A DNA stretch of 64,000 bases from Methylibium sp965279545 (GTDB lineage Bacteria > Pseudomonadota > Gammaproteobacteria > Burkholderiales > Burkholderiaceae_C). The DNA lies in the NCBI RefSeq assembly GCF_965279545.1, contig NZ_OZ257250.1, positions 310,001 through 374,000 on the forward strand. Reading direction: 5' to 3'. Under the pieces are notes generated by a model, which worked only from the letters and a program-made list of their open reading frames with translations, had not been told where the DNA came from and did not search any database. Below, piece by piece: positions 24,820 to 32,912 of this stretch; positions within the stretch are counted from its first letter, which is position 1; the number at the start of each line of letters is the position of its first letter. The translations under genes were made by a program, and so were the position numbers.

Positions 24820-26577
24820 GTGCGCAAAGCCATGGTGGCCATCGGCGTCGACAGGACTGCGAGCGCCTTCCCGCCCTTGCAGGCCGCGGCGAAAGGCGCT
24901 GACGAAATCGTCGCCTGGGGGCGCGGGCAGGGCGTCGAGTGCACGTTGCTGACCGACGCCGGCGGCAGCAGGGTCCGGCAATCGGATGTCTACGAAGCGG
25001 TCGACAAGATTGTTGCGAGCGGCGTCTACTCGCAGCTGATCGTCTACTTCTCCGGCCACGGTGTCCTCCAGGCGCCCGACTGCGAGGTTTGGTTGCTGTC
25101 GGGGGCGCCGGACAACCCGAACGAGTCGATCAACGTCAACGGTTCGATCGCGCGGTCCCGTACATGCGGTATCGAGCATGTCGTGGTGATTTCCGACGCA
25201 TGTCGATCCTTACCCGCCAACCTTCGGGTGGGCATGTTGTCGCCGGGAGTCATCTTCCCGACGAAAACGCCGCGCAAGCCGCTCCCAGAGGTGGATGTCT
25301 TCTACGCTACGCTTCCGGGTGATCCGGCGCTCGAGGTGCCGCCTGACGAGGCGATTCGATCTCACCGCGGCCTGCTGACGCAATGCCTGATCGAAGCGCT
25401 GCAGGGTCGCGAGCCTACTGTCGTACAGCTTTGGCAGGACGGCGCGGCGTCGCGACAGGTCGTGCCCTCGCGCCCCCTGCGCATGCACCTCGCCAACGCC
25501 GTGCCGGAGGCCGCAGCGGCGGTGTCGATCGCGTTGAAGCAGGATCCCGACGTGCGGGTTGAGTCGGCCTTGCCGAAGTTTCTGTCGGACGTCACCGAGT
25601 CCGCAGAACCGGCGCGGAGTTTGACGGGGCTCGGTGCTTCGGAAGACCGCGCCGAACTGCTGCCCGGCTTGGCCGGCACGATCGGCCGGTTCCAGAGTCG
25701 CCTGCTGAATGATCCGACACCGTTCATGGCGCGGACGCCAAACCTCGAGGCGATGCCGGATCCCGTGGGCCTGCGTGGGCAGATGAGCGCCATCCTCGAT
25801 GCCAAGGGGCGGGTGAGCTTCGAAACGCGCACAGGGTTCACGGTGCACGGTGTCGGTGTTCGTTCGGCGGTGGTCACCGGCACCGGGTCCGATGTCTTCG
25901 AGGAGGCCGGCGCCTTCCAGGTGCGCGTGCACGAGGACTACCGGAAGAACGCGTATGTGCCCCGTGCGGCGCTGATTCGCTTCGCCGATGGCCGAGCCGT
26001 TGTGCTCTGCGTCCTGCCGGGCTATGTGGGCACGGTGGTGGTCGAGAACGGTCGCGTGGTCACCGTCAACTACACGCCTGCACGGGGCTCTCGCAACTAT
26101 CGGGAGTACGAGCACGTTGCCGAACAGTTGGAATTGCGGCGAGCGTTCGTCGCGGTGGCCGCGCGCCACGGGTCGTTCCGGCCTGACCGGGGGCCCGCGG
26201 CCCGACACGCCCGCTACCTGCGCGTGCTCAAGCGCGTGGACCCGACGCTGGGAATCTACGCGGCCTACGCCTACGCCCAGGCCGGCGATGCACGCGGCGT
26301 CGAGTCGGTGTTCCAGTACATGCGCGATGAGCCCGAACCGGTGCCCTTCGATGTCGCGATGCTGGCGCTTCAATCTTCGACCGCTGCGCAAGTGATGCTG
26401 AACTATCCACCCTGGATGCCGATGCTGACCCAGGGGTGGACCCTGCTGGGGCGGTTCGAGGACGTGATGCCGCCGATTCTTCGCACTGCGAGGCAGCACC
26501 TGCTGCCCTCGCTGTGGTCCACGTTCGCGCCAGAGGGGGCCGACATGCTTGAGACGGCGTTTGGGAGGGAGCCATGA
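24820..26577 (+). CDS. Caspase-like protease, first gene of a three-gene operon
   Basis: 585 residues from a GTG at 24820, chosen for the GGAGGG six to seven bases upstream. The N-terminal caspase domain has His80 in VYFSGHGVL and Cys128 in VVISDACRSLP. A middle segment near residues 300-440 is rich in beta strands (VSFETRTGFTVHGVGVRSAV). The last 150 residues are helical, with LYRVL-type repeats and APEGADMLETAFGREP at the end, possibly a TPR-like or peptidase-associated region. It ends in an ATGA overlap with an alpha/beta hydrolase, so the products are probably made in fixed ratio. Likely a cytoplasmic protease effector switched by the partner domains. Confidence 0.85.
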   Translation: MRKAMVAIGVDRTASAFPPLQAAAKGADEIVAWGRGQGVECTLLTDAGGSRVRQSDVYEAVDKIVASGVYSQLIVYFSGHGVLQAPDCEVWLLSGAPDNPNESINVNGSIARSRTCGIEHVVVISDACRSLPANLRVGMLSPGVIFPTKTPRKPLPEVDVFYATLPGDPALEVPPDEAIRSHRGLLTQCLIEALQGREPTVVQLWQDGAASRQVVPSRPLRMHLANAVPEAAAAVSIALKQDPDVRVESALPKFLSDVTESAEPARSLTGLGASEDRAELLPGLAGTIGRFQSRLLNDPTPFMARTPNLEAMPDPVGLRGQMSAILDAKGRVSFETRTGFTVHGVGVRSAVVTGTGSDVFEEAGAFQVRVHEDYRKNAYVPRAALIRFADGRAVVLCVLPGYVGTVVVENGRVVTVNYTPARGSRNYREYEHVAEQLELRRAFVAVAARHGSFRPDRGPAARHARYLRVLKRVDPTLGIYAAYAYAQAGDARGVESVFQYMRDEPEPVPFDVAMLALQSSTAAQVMLNYPPWMPMLTQGWTLLGRFEDVMPPILRTARQHLLPSLWSTFAPEGADMLETAFGREP

Positions 26578-27443
26578 AGCTCGTGTTCGTCCATGGCCGA
26601 GACCAGCAGGGGAAGGTCCGCGCCGATCTGCAACGTGTCTGGGAGGAAGCGCTGGACGTAGGCCTCGCAAACGCGGGCCTTCCGCGGCCGCAGGGGATGT
26701 CGGTGGCATTTCCCTACTACGGCGACGAACTGGAGCGATTGGTGAAGGCGCTGGGGACGCCGCTGGTTGCCGATGTGCGTACGCGGGGTGACAACCCCGA
26801 CACTGCGGAGGCAGACTTTCGTGGCCGTCTGCTGGCCGAACTGGCGGCCGGCGCCGGAATCTCGGAGCTTGCGATCGCCGAGCAGTTGGGTGGCCTGCCT
26901 GCTGAGAAGGGGCCGCTGAACTGGCCGTGGGTGCAGGCGATCCTGCGGGCGCTGGATCGGACGCCTCTGGGCGAGGCCAGCATAGATGCGTTCACAAGGG
27001 ATGTGTACGTCTACCTGACCAACGATGTTGTCGGCCGGACCATCGACAAATTGGTCGTCGATGCCATCGGCGATGAGCCGAGTGTCGTTGTGGCGCATTC
27101 CCTGGGCTCCATCGTCACCTACCGCAGCCTGCGGCAGTTGGGTGCTCGGGCCAATGTGCGTCGCTTTATCACCGTGGGGTCGCCGCTGGGCGTGACTGCA
27201 ATCCGCGAGCACTTGCTGCCGCCCGCCCTCGCCAGGCCGGAAGGCGTGTCGGCATGGTTCAACGCGTTCGATCGACGCGATGTCGTGGCCTTGCGCCCGT
27301 TGGACCGGGGCACGTGGGACATCGATCCGCCGATCGAGAATCGCAGCACGGTCGACAACCACACCGACAACCGCCATGGCATCAGTGGCTACCTGGACGA
27401 CCCGGTGATCGCGCGTTGGATCGCCGAGGGCTTGTCGGAGTAG
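26574..27443 (+). CDS. Alpha/beta hydrolase coupled to the caspase
   Basis: 289 residues. An oxyanion-type FVHGRD near residue 5 is followed by the nucleophile elbow VVAHSLGSIV with Ser176. A candidate acid lies in DRRDVVALRPL, and the catalytic His is probably in NRSTVDNHTDNRHGISGYL near residue 265. There is no signal peptide. Lipase-like serine hydrolases of this kind occur as effectors or processing enzymes in bacterial conflict operons. Its ATG overlaps the caspase stop (ATGA), and the zincin gene follows 21 bp later. Confidence 0.82.
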   Translation: MKLVFVHGRDQQGKVRADLQRVWEEALDVGLANAGLPRPQGMSVAFPYYGDELERLVKALGTPLVADVRTRGDNPDTAEADFRGRLLAELAAGAGISELAIAEQLGGLPAEKGPLNWPWVQAILRALDRTPLGEASIDAFTRDVYVYLTNDVVGRTIDKLVVDAIGDEPSVVVAHSLGSIVTYRSLRQLGARANVRRFITVGSPLGVTAIREHLLPPALARPEGVSAWFNAFDRRDVVALRPLDRGTWDIDPPIENRSTVDNHTDNRHGISGYLDDPVIARWIAEGLSE

Positions 27444-27464
27444 CGAAGGCGGATCCCGCTCCTC

Positions 27465-28445
27465 GTGCCCGGTCTTGTGGCTCGTGTTCAGCGCACATGG
27501 CGGCAGCACCCCGAGGTGCTCCGTCTCGGCGGATTGATCGATCCTCACGCGTCTGGCGAGTCCGCGCGCGATCGGCGGGCATATTGTCTGAAAGTCATCG
27601 GCACCACCCGACGCGAACTCGAGCAACGCTTCGATTGGCGCCTGGAGAGGCTGGATGTCTTCTTCGTCGACAACCCGGATGCCAATGCGCATCTCATCCG
27701 CCATGGTGACCGCTATGGGATTGCCCTCTACGCAGGCCTCCCCGAGCTGATCCACGGGTACATCACGGCGGCGCTGGACGCACGAGAGTTCCTCCAGCTC
27801 TACCTCTCGGCGCAGGAGCGCGAGGAGTGGGCGCTGCGCTTTCTCGGCATGGTGGTCGAGCACGTCTATCTGCATGAGGCCGCACACGCGCTGCGCGGGC
27901 ATTTGTTGTACCTGGAGCGGACAACGGGCGAGACCACCGTGGACGAGAGGTTCCGCTGGCAGCGTCGCTACATCGAACTGGATGCCGATGTGCATGCCGT
28001 CGACATGTGGCTGGCGATCACCGAGGCGGCAGACGACTTTCCTGCCTCAGACGACCTCCGGCTCGACCTCTACTTCCAGAAGCTGCTGACCCTGATCTTG
28101 CTCCACCATGCCTACGACCGCGATGGCGGTCCCGTGCTGCGACGTGGGCGGACCACGCATCCGGCCGCGATCCATCGCGCCATGCTCTTCGACCAGATGC
28201 TATTCGGCACGTTCATGGACCGCTACCAACTGCCTCGCAAGGCGATGCTGAACGTGCAGAACCAGGCATGGTGGGAGGCCAGCGTCGCTGCGCAGGCCGC
28301 GGGTCTGGTAAAGAACCGGTGGTGGGGCGACTCGGGCTCACGTCGCGGGGATCTGCAGTTCAAGCGGATGTGGCGCTACTTCGTGAACACGATCGGACCG
28401 CGCCTGGACCGGTTCGTCGAGGGCCTGCCTGACGATCTGGTTTGA
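27465..28445 (+). CDS. HExxH zincin-like metallopeptidase (first of three)
   Basis: 326 residues from a GTG at 27465; the ribosome binding site is weak. The active-site helix is YLHEAAHALRGHLLYL (H137-E138-x2-H141). A downstream YIELDADVHAVDMW gives the third ligand candidate, as in gluzincins with an ExxxD-type helix. The rest is helical, without membrane segments. It resembles the two minus-strand zincin genes that converge on it (28474 and 29568) in motif layout. Third gene of the caspase/hydrolase operon; presumed cytoplasmic protease. Confidence 0.75.
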   Translation: MPGLVARVQRTWRQHPEVLRLGGLIDPHASGESARDRRAYCLKVIGTTRRELEQRFDWRLERLDVFFVDNPDANAHLIRHGDRYGIALYAGLPELIHGYITAALDAREFLQLYLSAQEREEWALRFLGMVVEHVYLHEAAHALRGHLLYLERTTGETTVDERFRWQRRYIELDADVHAVDMWLAITEAADDFPASDDLRLDLYFQKLLTLILLHHAYDRDGGPVLRRGRTTHPAAIHRAMLFDQMLFGTFMDRYQLPRKAMLNVQNQAWWEASVAAQAAGLVKNRWWGDSGSRRGDLQFKRMWRYFVNTIGPRLDRFVEGLPDDLV

Positions 28446-28473
28446 CAGGCCCAGGGGCGACCGCCGCGCACCA

Positions 28474-29571
28474 CTACCAGGGACGGGTAATGGCGTTGCG
28501 CGAGCGCATCCAAGCGAGCAGCGCGGCGTCGCCGCCGGCGTCCTCGAACTGGCGCGACACCGTCGACAGGTAGCCGATGAGCAATGCGAGGTTTTCGTCG
28601 CGAGTCGGCGGAGATGCGTCGCCCGCCTTGCGCTTTCGGTAGTCGTACTCCTGTGCGATCACTTCGGGCAAGCGCAGCGTGTCGGCAGGAACTGCGACGC
28701 CGTTCGCCTGCAGAGCGGCCACGAGGTGCGCGCAGCGATCGGGCAGGTAGGGGTGCTCCGGGGAGCGCGTGCCGAGCGCGGCATGGGCAATGCCGAACAG
28801 GACGAACAGACGCGTGATGGCCGTGCATTGCCAACCTGGGTTCGGCCAGTGCATCGCGCGAACGGCCCATGCGTCGGCAGCGAGTTCCTGTTCCTGCTCT
28901 TCGGTCAGCAGCCACTCGGAGAGTTGACGAAATGCGGCCACGCCGTGGTTGCTCGGGCCGTCGGTGACGTGGCCTAGCGCAAAGTGTCCGCATTCGTGCA
29001 GGACCATGAACAACAAGCCCTGCATGAGCGCATCCGAGTCCAGGCCGAGCGAAAGCTTGGAAGCAACTTGGTCCGACAGGTCGGGCACCTCGCCGCCGTC
29101 ACCCCTGAACCAGTCGTGGATCCACTCCAGTCCAGCCCAGTAAGCGAGCGACCGGGTCTGCAACATCGGCTCTGAGAGCGCGCCGGTCTGTGCAAGGTAA
29201 TCGGCCATGCGGAAGCCGGCTGTGACCTGGTAGTGGAACTTGAGCAGGTCGATGAACTGCTCGCCCACGACGATGAACTCCATTCCTTCGAAAGGCGGCA
29301 TGGCCGCCGCGACCGGGCCGGCGACCGGCACCACCATGAGGTGGCGCAGGAAGTGCGTCTGAGAGACCAGGGGCGCGGATTCGACGAACGTTTGCAGCGA
29401 CTTGGCCACATGGGCGGTCCGTCGAAGTGCGCGCGTCGGCCAGGGGTCTGCCGACTTGCCGCTGGCGGAGGCTTGGAGCAACTCGCCCGGCCAGTACCGG
29501 GCGATGAAGTGGCGGGCTGCGCGCTCGAACAGCGCGGCGCCCAGGGACTGCGCGCTTGAGCCCGATGTCAT
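28474..29571 (-). CDS. HExxH zincin-like metallopeptidase (second of three)
   Basis: 365 residues. The Zn helix is FMVLHECGHFALGHV (H192-E193-x2-H196), with the third-ligand helix LLTEEQEQELAADAWAVRAM about 30 residues later. The N-terminal 110 residues contain a hydrophobic Ala/Pro patch (MVVPVAGPVAAAMPPF). The ATG overlaps the upstream stop by 4 bp (29568-29571), so translation is coupled to the third zincin. It ends 28 bp from the convergent caspase operon. Confidence 0.78.
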   Translation of the reverse strand: MTSGSSAQSLGAALFERAARHFIARYWPGELLQASASGKSADPWPTRALRRTAHVAKSLQTFVESAPLVSQTHFLRHLMVVPVAGPVAAAMPPFEGMEFIVVGEQFIDLLKFHYQVTAGFRMADYLAQTGALSEPMLQTRSLAYWAGLEWIHDWFRGDGGEVPDLSDQVASKLSLGLDSDALMQGLLFMVLHECGHFALGHVTDGPSNHGVAAFRQLSEWLLTEEQEQELAADAWAVRAMHWPNPGWQCTAITRLFVLFGIAHAALGTRSPEHPYLPDRCAHLVAALQANGVAVPADTLRLPEVIAQEYDYRKRKAGDASPPTRDENLALLIGYLSTVSRQFEDAGGDAALLAWMRSRNAITRPW

Positions 29572-30851
29572 TCCTTGCCGCCTTGCGAGATTGAATTCGG
29601 ATCACCTTCGGCACGGGCAACGCCCAGGCCCGCCAGGTTGCGCCAGCTGAACGTTGACTCCCGAAAGACTTCGAGATCCAAGCCAGAGGCTTCGAACAGC
29701 CCACTCATCCCGCCCAGCGCGGCGTGCAGAGCCTCGGCCGGCCAACCATCGAACATGGGCTGATCGTCCATCGAGCGGATGTTGGCATGCTCGCGGCGGA
29801 TATTGACGTGGGCGCCGCCGTGTCGCCGCAGATGCTCCTCGGCACCGATCTCGGATTGGATAGCGTCTCGCGCCGACGACAAGCTCCGCGCGCGTTCGAG
29901 CCGATTGACCGACAGTGGGTGTGTTGGCGCGCCTTCCGACGCTGCGAGTGTCTCCAGCATCATCGATGGCGCCAGCGCGTAGGTTGCCCAGCCATAGGCG
30001 AGGGCCTGGCCGGTGTCGGTGAGCGACTGGAAGGCGAAGTCGTCTGCCGCGAACTCTTCCAGTTGATAGGTGGACAGGTGTTCGTCCAGCACGAGTTCGC
30101 CACTGATCGAGGGGCGGGTGGCGGTCGACTCGGCCTGCAGGTGTCCGAGCTCGAAGTGACCCAACTCGTGCAGCAGGGTCCACCAAGCGGCGCCCATGAG
30201 CGTGTGGTGGAGTTCGACGTCAACGCCCGGTGGCGCGATGAGGAGACGGAAGTCCGGCAGCGGTTCAGCATGCGTCACGAAGCGATTGATCAAGGCGCCG
30301 AACAGGACGCTGACCCACGCCCGCGCGGATACGTCGGGGTAGTCAGGCTTCGGGAAGTTCGTGTCGAACAGCGACGGGAGGCCCTGCAGCGCATGACTCA
30401 TGGCGATGTTCGCCACCGCAACGTCGAACAGGCCATCGAAGAGAAAGATGCAGTCCAGTCCCTGCCGCACCTTGGCGACCGCATTGCAGAGGGGCAACGG
30501 CACGGAGACGACGACACGCTTCGCGGCTGCGTCGATCGAGCGGTCGAGGATCAGGAAGCCGAAGGGCTGCATGGCTGCGGCCAGGTCCCGGGTTGCCGGC
30601 GACGACGAGGACACTTGCTGGGTCGCTGCGTTCGCAAGCTGGCGCAACTTCCATTTCGCCGGTGGGGCGCACGCTGCGGGCAACGCGGCAAGGCCTTCGT
30701 CGACCAGATCCAGCAGTTCGGCAGGGTCGAGGATCACGACGCGACCAGTTTCAAGCGTGGGGTTGGCCCGATGGTGTCGCGATTGCGCGCCATGGCGGAA
30801 GGTGCGTTCGTCATGATCAAACCGGAGCCCCGTCTCGGCTGAGCTCCTCAC
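29568..30851 (-). CDS. HExxH zincin-like metallopeptidase (third of three)
   Basis: 427 residues if started at the GTG at 30851, which overlaps the NACHT gene by 35 bp; a start further inside is possible because the first 30 residues are not domain-like. The Zn helix is TLLHELGHFELGHLQ (H228-E229-x2-H232), with LEEFAADDFAFQSL as third-ligand helix. Overall layout is like the neighbouring 365-residue zincin, so the pair probably arose by duplication. Middle gene of the NACHT/zincin/zincin operon. Confidence 0.75.
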   Translation of the reverse strand: MRSSAETGLRFDHDERTFRHGAQSRHHRANPTLETGRVVILDPAELLDLVDEGLAALPAACAPPAKWKLRQLANAATQQVSSSSPATRDLAAAMQPFGFLILDRSIDAAAKRVVVSVPLPLCNAVAKVRQGLDCIFLFDGLFDVAVANIAMSHALQGLPSLFDTNFPKPDYPDVSARAWVSVLFGALINRFVTHAEPLPDFRLLIAPPGVDVELHHTLMGAAWWTLLHELGHFELGHLQAESTATRPSISGELVLDEHLSTYQLEEFAADDFAFQSLTDTGQALAYGWATYALAPSMMLETLAASEGAPTHPLSVNRLERARSLSSARDAIQSEIGAEEHLRRHGGAHVNIRREHANIRSMDDQPMFDGWPAEALHAALGGMSGLFEASGLDLEVFRESTFSWRNLAGLGVARAEGDPNSISQGGKE

Positions 30852-32619
30852 AGAACAGTCTCACCTCCGCGGGGTAGCCGTCTGGGGACAGGTTCTGGCG
30901 TCGCAATGCGACGGCCAGGAAGTACTCGTGGAAAGATCGGTGAAAGAAGTGCAACACCATGCCGTCGGCTTCGCGCGTGCGCATAGGCTCGAGCAAGGAA
31001 GTTGTCGTGTAGATGTCGCTCGGCACCTGATGGCCTAAGCGAGTCGCGGCCAGCTGATGCACCTGGGTTTCGTGGATCGACTCTGTCAGTTCGTGCAGTT
31101 CGCCGGAGTGGGCGGTCATCGCCACTGCAATGTCAGCCATCAGTTCCAGCAGATTCCAGATGAGCTGATCTTCGTTGTCGAACCCGAGGGGGGTCTTTCG
31201 ATGCACGCCGAAGTCCCGAGCGAGCTTGAAGCGCGCCCATCTTCGGTACAGATCCGCTCGGGTGTGAAGCACGTTGGAACCTTCGTGCGCAACCAGATCG
31301 ACAAGCATGGCGAGCAACAAGGGGTGCTGCAGCGCCAAATTGGCCATGACACCTTGTTCGAGTTCACTTCGCAGCGATCGAAGCTGTGACGACATGGGCT
31401 CTGTCGTTCGAGCCATCGCGCCATCAACGTACTGGCGTGCCTGGTCGATCGTCCAATGGTGCAGCTCAAGGAGGTCCACGTCTCCCTTGGCGTGCGAGCT
31501 ACCTTCGCCGAGTGGTTGGGCGTATGAGAGGAAGTGATCGAGAAAGTGCTCTTTCCGAGTGGTCAGCACGATGCGACAACTGGCCCGGGACAACTCGTTC
31601 GTCAGCAGCTGGAAGCCGCGCATGGTCGAGTAGAAGCGGTTCTCATCGATCGCATCGATCAACAGGATGAACTTGGTGTCCTGCGCGCGCAGCCGGGCCG
31701 CGAGAATCGGCCCGGCCAGATGAACCAGCAGTCGCTTCTCACTGTCGTCGAACTCAGACCAGTCGTTGAAGAGCCCGAGGTAGGCGACGATCGAGCAAAC
31801 CAGTTCGTTCTCGCTCTGAGTTCCTAACTCGGCGTGCGTGAGGGCAGCAGCAGGAACGTAAAGCAACCGGCGACCCGCCGTTTGGGAAAGGCGATGTGAC
31901 AGTGTCGACTTGCCAGCCCCGAACGAACCGACCACGAGAGTCCAACCACGTCGATCGGCAGCGAGATCATCCAGCGGATCGCGGACCTCGACCGCGCCCT
32001 CCATTTGGAAGGACGGTAGCTCGAATCGACGCAGCGCCAGCCGCCCACGCTGGCAGGGGACGCGCTTGAGCACGACGTCTCCGAAGGTGAACCGCGACTG
32101 CTCATCCCGCCGGCGGGTATCGCCCAAGCGTTCAATTTCAGAGAGCATGCGCTGCGCCAGGCGTTCGTCAATCTCGCGCACAAGGCGATTGAGGTCCCAG
32201 ACCAAAGCCCTGCCGGCTTTCCCGCTGGCGTGCAGCCGCGTCACTTCATGATCCAGACGGGCATCGAAGTCCCTATTCTGGCCGTGTCGGTTGTACACGA
32301 GCAGATAGGTCGCGCAGCGATGCGGTGAGGCGAGGAAGCTGTCGACCGACTTGCGAACCTGTGCGATTTGGGAGTCTCCCAGAGGTTCCTCGATCTGGAA
32401 CCCCTTGCACTGCACCACCACCTCCAGTGGATCGCCCGGACCGACCAGCACATGATCGATGCCGCGCTGGTCGAGCAAGCCCAACGCCTTGGGGTTGACC
32501 AAGCTTGGCCACTTCACGCGCAACAACGGAAGGACTCGTTGCTCAAAGTCGCGTCCGGAACTGCTCTTGAGGTCCTCTGTGACGCGGCTCCATCGCTTGC
32601 TGCTGATTTTCTTGGCCAC
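30817..32619 (-). CDS. Mrr-like nuclease fused to a NACHT-type STAND NTPase
   Basis: 600 residues. Residues 20-110 are a restriction-endonuclease-fold domain with D55 in GIDHV and Q70-C-K72 in LEVVVQCKG (the D-QxK pattern of Mrr nucleases). A NACHT/STAND NTPase follows: Walker A VVGSFGAGKSTLS (K237), Walker B FILLIDAIDEN near 325, and sensor RIVLTTRKEHF. A C-terminal helical part ends in HFFHRSFHEYFLAVAL, the typical NACHT winged-helix terminus. No repeat sensor (LRR/TPR/WD) is present, so the sensor is short or another protein. Likely a ligand-activated nuclease of the Avs/bNACHT type acting in the cytoplasm. The two downstream zincins are co-transcribed. Confidence 0.85.
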   Translation of the reverse strand: MAKKISSKRWSRVTEDLKSSSGRDFEQRVLPLLRVKWPSLVNPKALGLLDQRGIDHVLVGPGDPLEVVVQCKGFQIEEPLGDSQIAQVRKSVDSFLASPHRCATYLLVYNRHGQNRDFDARLDHEVTRLHASGKAGRALVWDLNRLVREIDERLAQRMLSEIERLGDTRRRDEQSRFTFGDVVLKRVPCQRGRLALRRFELPSFQMEGAVEVRDPLDDLAADRRGWTLVVGSFGAGKSTLSHRLSQTAGRRLLYVPAAALTHAELGTQSENELVCSIVAYLGLFNDWSEFDDSEKRLLVHLAGPILAARLRAQDTKFILLIDAIDENRFYSTMRGFQLLTNELSRASCRIVLTTRKEHFLDHFLSYAQPLGEGSSHAKGDVDLLELHHWTIDQARQYVDGAMARTTEPMSSQLRSLRSELEQGVMANLALQHPLLLAMLVDLVAHEGSNVLHTRADLYRRWARFKLARDFGVHRKTPLGFDNEDQLIWNLLELMADIAVAMTAHSGELHELTESIHETQVHQLAATRLGHQVPSDIYTTTSLLEPMRTREADGMVLHFFHRSFHEYFLAVALRRQNLSPDGYPAEVRLFCEELSRDGAPV

Positions 32620-32912
32620 GGTCCTTCCTGCGTTCTGTACGGCCCCGGTTGGCCCCGTGACGCGCGCGCGTTCCGGGCCTTCGCTGAGGCGAATTCCAGT
32701 TTGGGTCAGTTACGTCACTGCGGCCGCGGTCATCCGCCTAAGGACCGTTCGGCCATTGTCGCCGCGCTCGACCTTTGTGAATGGGGCGATGCCCTTGCCC
32801 GGCACCCTCTGCATGCCCTGCGACTTTCAGCTCCATCGTCGGCGCGTTTGCGCCACACCTTGAACGCGGCGCATCGCGCGGGAGCATGAAGGCCAAACGA
32901 AAGGAGCCCTTC
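32620..32912. promoter_or_regulatory. Divergent region between defence block and PRTRC cassette
   Basis: About 290 bp. It holds a GGCGC-gttt-GCGCC palindrome at 32841-32854 upstream of the ParB-family gene, a possible site for ParB or a regulator. No coding frame is convincing. Promoters for the NACHT operon and the PRTRC operon are expected here. Confidence 0.5.

Noticed and set aside
32841..32854. GGCGC-gttt-GCGCC palindrome as the ParB centromere
   Set aside because: Only a single short copy in GC-rich DNA, which can arise by chance; noted as a possible site but not claimed as parS.
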